A stretch of 10,420 nt of DNA from a bacterium (GTDB taxonomy: Bacteria; Spirochaetota; UBA4802; UBA5550): the NCBI GenBank assembly GCA_024224995.1, contig JAAENB010001240.1, forward strand, positions 1 through 10,420. Reading direction: 5' to 3'. Positions 7,944 through 10,420 of the stretch are shown here, in pieces. The notes below the pieces were generated by a model that saw nothing but the letters and a program-made list of their open reading frames with translations, did not search any database and was not told the DNA's origin. How positions within the stretch are numbered: position 1 is the stretch's first letter; each line of letters begins with the position of its first letter. The translations under genes were made by a program, and so were the position numbers.

Positions 7944-9293
7944 CTAAGCCGTATTAATAATCGTATTCAAGACTGTTGATTCCTCTTTCATGGTTTCGGA
8001 AGAACCGGCAAGAAGTTGTGCCAGCTCCGCGTTTGACTGGGATATTTCATTAAGCTGTCCCATACCCTGATTAATCTGAAGAATCCCAATATTCTGTTCC
8101 TCTGAAGCTGAGGTAATACTACGCACCCGTTCCGCGGTTTCACTAATACTCTCCACAACATTCACGATATTATTCCGGGCTTTTTCTGAAACGTCCAGGC
8201 ACGTACCTGCCAGGGCACTGATCTCCCGGGACGCCACCTGGCTTTTTTCCGCCAGTTTCCGCACCTCGCTTGCCACAACCGAAAATCCCCGTCCTGCTTC
8301 CCCGGCCCGCGCTGCTTCAATCGCGGCATTTAACGCCAGAAGATTTGTCTGGTACGCGATATCTTCAATAAGGGATATTTTCTCGGAAATATTGTTTATA
8401 GCCTCCCGGGTCTCTTCTACCGCGTTACTCCCCTCACGGGCATTGGACGCGGCCAGGGCCGCGACAATATTGGTTTCCTTTGAATTTTGTGTATTCTGGT
8501 CTACACTTGCCCCAATTTCCTCAAGGGACGAGGTTATTTCTTCCAGGTTTGAAGCCTGCACATTTGCTCCCGATTGCAGATCCTCGGAATATTTATTTAT
8601 TTTTCCTGACGCAAGAGAGAGGCTTTCCGAAGTTTGCGTGACTTTCCCCAGAATATCGCTCATTTTCCGGTTGTGCTCTTTATTCTTTTGAGTCTCATCT
8701 TCCGCTGACCTGATCGCTGTAGAGCTGATATATTGAAGGGACCATAATAATATAAATACAATGAACATTGAAAACAGGCTTTCAATTGCGGCCATTCGTA
8801 AAATATTATGATTTTCCACCGAAACCAGTCCTTTTGCCAGGAGGAAATAAGCCACATCGCATATCATTAAAGAAAAAGCAACAGCCACAAAAACATATAC
8901 TTTGCATAACAGGGCAGCCATAGCGACGATCATAAAAAAGAAGTATATCAATGTGGAATACCCTGTCATGGGCGCGTATTTCAATTTTGCCATAAAAGCC
9001 AGGCTTATAACAACTGCTCCCAATATTACAGCAAGGTTGGCAGATAAATAATACCACCCAATACGTAATAAAAACAAGCCCAGAGTGATTGAGAAAATCT
9101 CAGCACCTATTGTTAAATACCCGTATAGTATATTTTCCATATCGATCACATTGACTATAACAGCAAGAATAAGCAGCAATAAAAACATTGTTATGTTAAT
9201 ATACATCAATGATACGGCTCTTTTTTGAAAAAAGAGCCCTTTTCCGGAATATTTCGGCAGGAAAATATTTTGAAGTGCTTTATTTACGCTCAT
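7944..9293 (-). CDS. Six-TM chemoreceptor (MCP) without periplasmic domain
   Basis: 449 residues from the ATG at 9293. That start is preferred over an in-frame ATG at 9365, which lacks a ribosome binding site and lies upstream of the best promoter. AAGGGG stands six bases before 9293. About six membrane segments at 31-188 with only short loops form the sensor region, which I cannot match to a named membrane-sensor family. No HAMP domain is evident. The cytoplasmic signalling domain has the conserved hairpin tip at 310-335 ([18 protein letters not shown], then GRGFSVV) and a late SASEEQ stretch typical of methylation or adaptation helices. It should join chemoreceptor arrays and control CheA. 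With so little exposed protein it may sense membrane state, energy status or a cytoplasmic or membrane-soluble cue (inference). It is a second receptor beside the phoH signalling operon, with its own promoters. Confidence 0.9.
   Translation of the reverse strand: MSVNKALQNIFLPKYSGKGLFFQKRAVSLMYINITMFLLLLILAVIVNVIDMENILYGYLTIGAEIFSITLGLFLLRIGWYYLSANLAVILGAVVISLAFMAKLKYAPMTGYSTLIYFFFMIVAMAALLCKVYVFVAVAFSLMICDVAYFLLAKGLVSVENHNILRMAAIESLFSMFIVFILLWSLQYISSTAIRSAEDETQKNKEHNRKMSDILGKVTQTSESLSLASGKINKYSEDLQSGANVQASNLEEITSSLEEIGASVDQNTQNSKETNIVAALAASNAREGSNAVEETREAINNISEKISLIEDIAYQTNLLALNAAIEAARAGEAGRGFSVVASEVRKLAEKSQVASREISALAGTCLDVSEKARNNIVNVVESISETAERVRSITSASEEQNIGILQINQGMGQLNEISQSNAELAQLLAGSSETMKEESTVLNTIINTA
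9216..9238. other. Near-perfect 23-base palindrome early in the six-TM MCP gene
   Basis: GGCTCTTTTTT and AAAAAAGAGCC flank a single central base. The palindrome encodes residues 19-26 (GLFFQKRA), just before the first membrane segment of the chemoreceptor. In mRNA it would form a hairpin of about 9-10 bp some 55 bases after the start codon. It might affect early translation or mRNA stability, but it may also be a chance product of Phe/Lys codons. Confidence 0.4.
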
Positions 9294-9299
9294 TATAAT

Positions 9300-9305
9300 C
9301 CCCTT
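9300..9305 (-). promoter_or_regulatory. Ribosome binding site that sets the six-TM MCP start
   Basis: AAGGGG on the minus strand, six bases before the ATG at 9293. It decides the start against the longer in-frame ATG at 9365. Confidence 0.65.
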
Positions 9306-9329
9306 ATACGCTTCTTTATATAATTTTTC

Positions 9330-9359
9330 ATTATACCGGTAAAAAAACAAAAAAATCAA
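9330..9359 (-). promoter_or_regulatory. Promoter P1 of the six-TM MCP gene
   Basis: TTGATT (9359-9354) and a perfect TATAAT (9335-9330) on the minus strand are 18 bases apart, and the spacer is very T-rich. Transcription would start near 9323, which excludes the ATG at 9365 for this transcript and supports the start at 9293. Confidence 0.6.
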
Positions 9360-9367
9360 GGACATTT

Positions 9368-9396
9368 TATATAGTTTTTACATAGTTTCCCCTCAA
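9368..9396 (-). promoter_or_regulatory. Possible second promoter P2 of the six-TM MCP gene
   Basis: TTGAGG (9396-9391) and TATATA (9373-9368) on the minus strand have a 17-base spacer. It is weaker than P1. It lies between P1 and the divergent crotonase promoter. Confidence 0.35.
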
Positions 9397-9406
9397 AAAA
9401 TATATC

Positions 9407-9435
9407 TTGACAAATCACCCTCATCAATGAATGGT
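9407..9435 (+). promoter_or_regulatory. Probable promoter of the crotonase gene
   Basis: A perfect -35 box TTGACA (9407-9412) is followed, after 17 bases, by AATGGT (9430-9435). This is a poor -10 match but keeps the A at position 2 and the T at position 6. The -10 region lies inside the palindromic operator at 9426-9443, as expected for a repressed promoter. Confidence 0.5.
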
Positions 9436-9443
9436 CATTCATT
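9426..9443. promoter_or_regulatory. Palindromic operator, TetR/FadR-like
   Basis: AATGAATG and CATTCATT form a perfect 8+8 palindrome around a central GT. Half-sites of the TGAATG...CATTCA type are known for TetR-family repressors of fatty acid degradation, such as Bacillus FadR. It covers the presumed -10 box and lies 30 bases ahead of a crotonase-family gene, so control by an acyl-CoA-responsive repressor is a reasonable inference. The regulator itself is not in this window. Confidence 0.65.
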
Positions 9444-9473
9444 AACTACATTTCACCATAAAAGGACATACCT

Positions 9474-10232
9474 ATGGACGCTCAATATTTAACCGTATCA
9501 ATTGAACAAAAAGTGGCTCTTGTTACCATAAACAGGCCGGAAAAAAGGAACGCTCTTTCTCCCGAGCTTCTGGGAGAGATTGAGTACATCTTTACCAGCC
9601 TCAGTGAAAATGATGATGTTTCGGTTGTTGTTTTAACGGGCGGAGAAAAATATTTTTCCGCCGGGTTCGACCTCAATGTTATTCGAACCCTTGAAAAAGT
9701 TGACAACGAAGAATTTACCGCTCTTTTTCACCGGGCTTACCGGGCCATTCTTTATTGCAGTCAACCGGTTATTGCCGCTGTTGGCGGTCCGGCCATTGCC
9801 GGGGGATTTGACCTTACGTTAATGTGCGATATCCGCTATGCTTCTAAGCGGGCCAAATTTGGACAGCGGGAAATAGCGCTCTCTTTAACACCAATTCTGG
9901 ACCCGCTCTGGCGAATTATCGGCTATGGCCGGGCTATGGAAGTTGCTCTTTCCGGCAGAGTATACGATGCCCTGGAAGCCGAAAATATGGGGTACGTTAG
10001 CAAGGTCTTCCCTGAAGGAGAATTACTGGAACCGGTAATGGAGATTGCCCGCAATATGGCGTCCTATGACAAAGTATGTCTCAAAGAGACCAAACAGCTC
10101 GGCCAATCGGTCCTCCATACCGACCTCAACACCTCTATGAGAACCCAGGAATGGCTCTTCAGAACATACATCGGCTCCGAAGAGAATCACAACCGCATTG
10201 ATGCATTTTTAGAGGTTTTGAAAAAGAAATAG
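9474..10232 (+). CDS. Enoyl-CoA hydratase/isomerase (crotonase) family protein
   Basis: 252 residues, the usual length for the family. AAGGA lies seven bases before the ATG at 9474. The N-terminal half shows crotonase landmarks: NRPEKRNALS (20-29), oxyanion-hole loop FSAGFDL (61-67), and AVGGPAIAGGFDL (102-114) followed by CDIRYAS and FGQREI. Compared with mitochondrial enoyl-CoA hydratase, the first catalytic Glu (GGxEL) is Asp113, while the second (in FGQxEI) is kept as Glu133. The usual glycine-rich stretch after it is replaced by LTPILDPLWR. An acyl-CoA substrate is near certain, but hydration, double-bond isomerisation or another crotonase reaction cannot be settled. The gene is single, with no other beta-oxidation gene in view. 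It is divergent from the six-TM chemoreceptor gene and sits behind a palindromic operator that suggests fatty-acid-responsive repression. A short repeat starts immediately after the stop codon. Confidence 0.92.
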   Translation: MDAQYLTVSIEQKVALVTINRPEKRNALSPELLGEIEYIFTSLSENDDVSVVVLTGGEKYFSAGFDLNVIRTLEKVDNEEFTALFHRAYRAILYCSQPVIAAVGGPAIAGGFDLTLMCDIRYASKRAKFGQREIALSLTPILDPLWRIIGYGRAMEVALSGRVYDALEAENMGYVSKVFPEGELLEPVMEIARNMASYDKVCLKETKQLGQSVLHTDLNTSMRTQEWLFRTYIGSEENHNRIDAFLEVLKKK

Positions 10233-10254
10233 CACTTCGGCTCCGCTCAGTGAC
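10233..10254. repeat. Short palindromic-type repeat motif after the crotonase stop
   Basis: The stretch has CACT at 10233-10236 and AGTG at 10249-10252 as outer arms around CGGCTCCG. Similar sequences (CTTCG-x-CT-x-CGCTCAGTG) are widespread dispersed intergenic motifs in bacteria, as I recall them. Its reverse complement contains TGAGCGGAGC, identical to bases 74-83 in the loop of repeat copy 1, so the two repeats share a core. It begins directly after the stop codon. No intrinsic terminator is apparent. Confidence 0.45.
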
Positions 10255-10260
10255 CAGGGA

Positions 10261-10305
10261 GGGCCGCTTACACGCACAATTTAGTTTCTTGAGAGCAGCG
10301 GACCC
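10261..10305. repeat. Tail fragment of the palindromic repeat, enclosed by a weak stem
   Basis: CGCACAATTTAGTTTCTTGAGAG at 10273-10295 matches the right tail of copy 1 (128-156) except for a short deletion (AGCAAA is missing). Around it, GGGCCGCT (10261-10268) can pair with AGCGG-A-CCC (10297-10305), with one bulged A. It looks like the remnant of an element lying just before the next full copy, in the same orientation. Confidence 0.6.
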
Positions 10306-10318
10306 CGCCCCGGCGGGG
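10303..10318. other. GC-only hairpin between two repeat pieces
   Basis: CCCCGCC and GGCGGGG form a 7-bp inverted repeat with only two bases between them (6 bp with a 4-base loop when folded). It is followed by a run of A on the plus strand, the wrong base for an intrinsic terminator. It separates the tail fragment from copy 2 of the repeat. Confidence 0.45.
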
Positions 10319-10329
10319 AAAAAATACGT

Positions 10330-10420
10330 CAGAAACAAAATAGTATTGCGAGCTGCATCTGGCCTTGAAGTAGTATGGGCTCTTTGGGTTGTGAGGACTG
10401 TTTGAGCAACGCGAGTTCCG
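10330..10420. repeat. MITE-like palindromic repeat, copy 2 (cut by window end)
   Basis: It matches bases 1-91 of copy 1 in the same orientation at 86 of 91 positions without gaps. The differences are at 10353, 10366 and the consecutive triplet 10408-10410. At 10366 it carries T where copy 1 has G, which would restore perfect pairing with a right arm like that of copy 1. The right arm and tail lie beyond the window. Confidence 0.8.

Noticed and set aside
9294..9365. Longer form of the six-TM chemoreceptor starting at 9365
   Set aside because: It has no ribosome binding site and begins upstream of the best promoter (9330-9359), while the ATG at 9293 has a good site.
10303..10318. GC hairpin as a rho-independent terminator for the crotonase gene
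   Set aside because: It is followed by A, not T, on the plus strand, and the loop is too small for the full stem; the minus strand also lacks a following T-run.

Overview
The window (10,420 bases, moderate G+C) carries seven convincing protein genes, packed so tightly that no gene-free stretch exceeds about 190 bases. No rRNA, tRNA, CRISPR array, transposase or phage gene was seen. The host is not certain. Two plastic lipoboxes, a 7TMR-DISM-type receptor fused to a chemotaxis signalling domain, a HisKA_2-type kinase and a second chemoreceptor suggest a motile Gram-negative, most likely a spirochaete. This is inference from gene content only.

Layout. 1-156: a palindromic, MITE-like dispersed repeat. 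165-2933 (+): a large surface lipoprotein with three fibronectin-III/LamG-jellyroll modules. Its stop codon overlaps, tail to tail, the end of a minus-strand operon. Reading that operon 5' to 3' on the minus strand: PIN-PhoH ATPase (7850-6522), Cys-rich PAS/HisKA_2 histidine kinase (6508-5444), stand-alone CheY-like receiver (5447-5073), and a lipoprotein-type 7TMR-DISM chemoreceptor (5073-2926). The last three genes overlap by 4 and 1 bases, and a near-consensus sigma-70 promoter lies ahead of phoH. Upstream, also on the minus strand, is a six-TM chemoreceptor without a periplasmic domain (9293-7944). It is separated by a divergent promoter region from a plus-strand crotonase-family gene (9474-10232), which has an 18-bp palindromic operator in front of it. 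10233-10420 holds a mosaic of short repeats, ending in a second, truncated copy of the repeat from the left edge, in the same orientation (86 of 91 positions identical).

How the genes may work together. Kinase, receiver and DISM chemoreceptor are probably translationally coupled. They look like one signalling unit, in which a ligand-binding receptor with a methyl-accepting-type output is made together with its own cytoplasmic kinase and output-less receiver. PhoH, an RNA-acting ATPase/nuclease family, leads the same likely transcript. The crotonase gene looks independently regulated, probably by a TetR/FadR-like acyl-CoA-responsive repressor encoded elsewhere. The most unusual non-coding feature is the pair of long-hairpin repeats that bracket the whole gene set.
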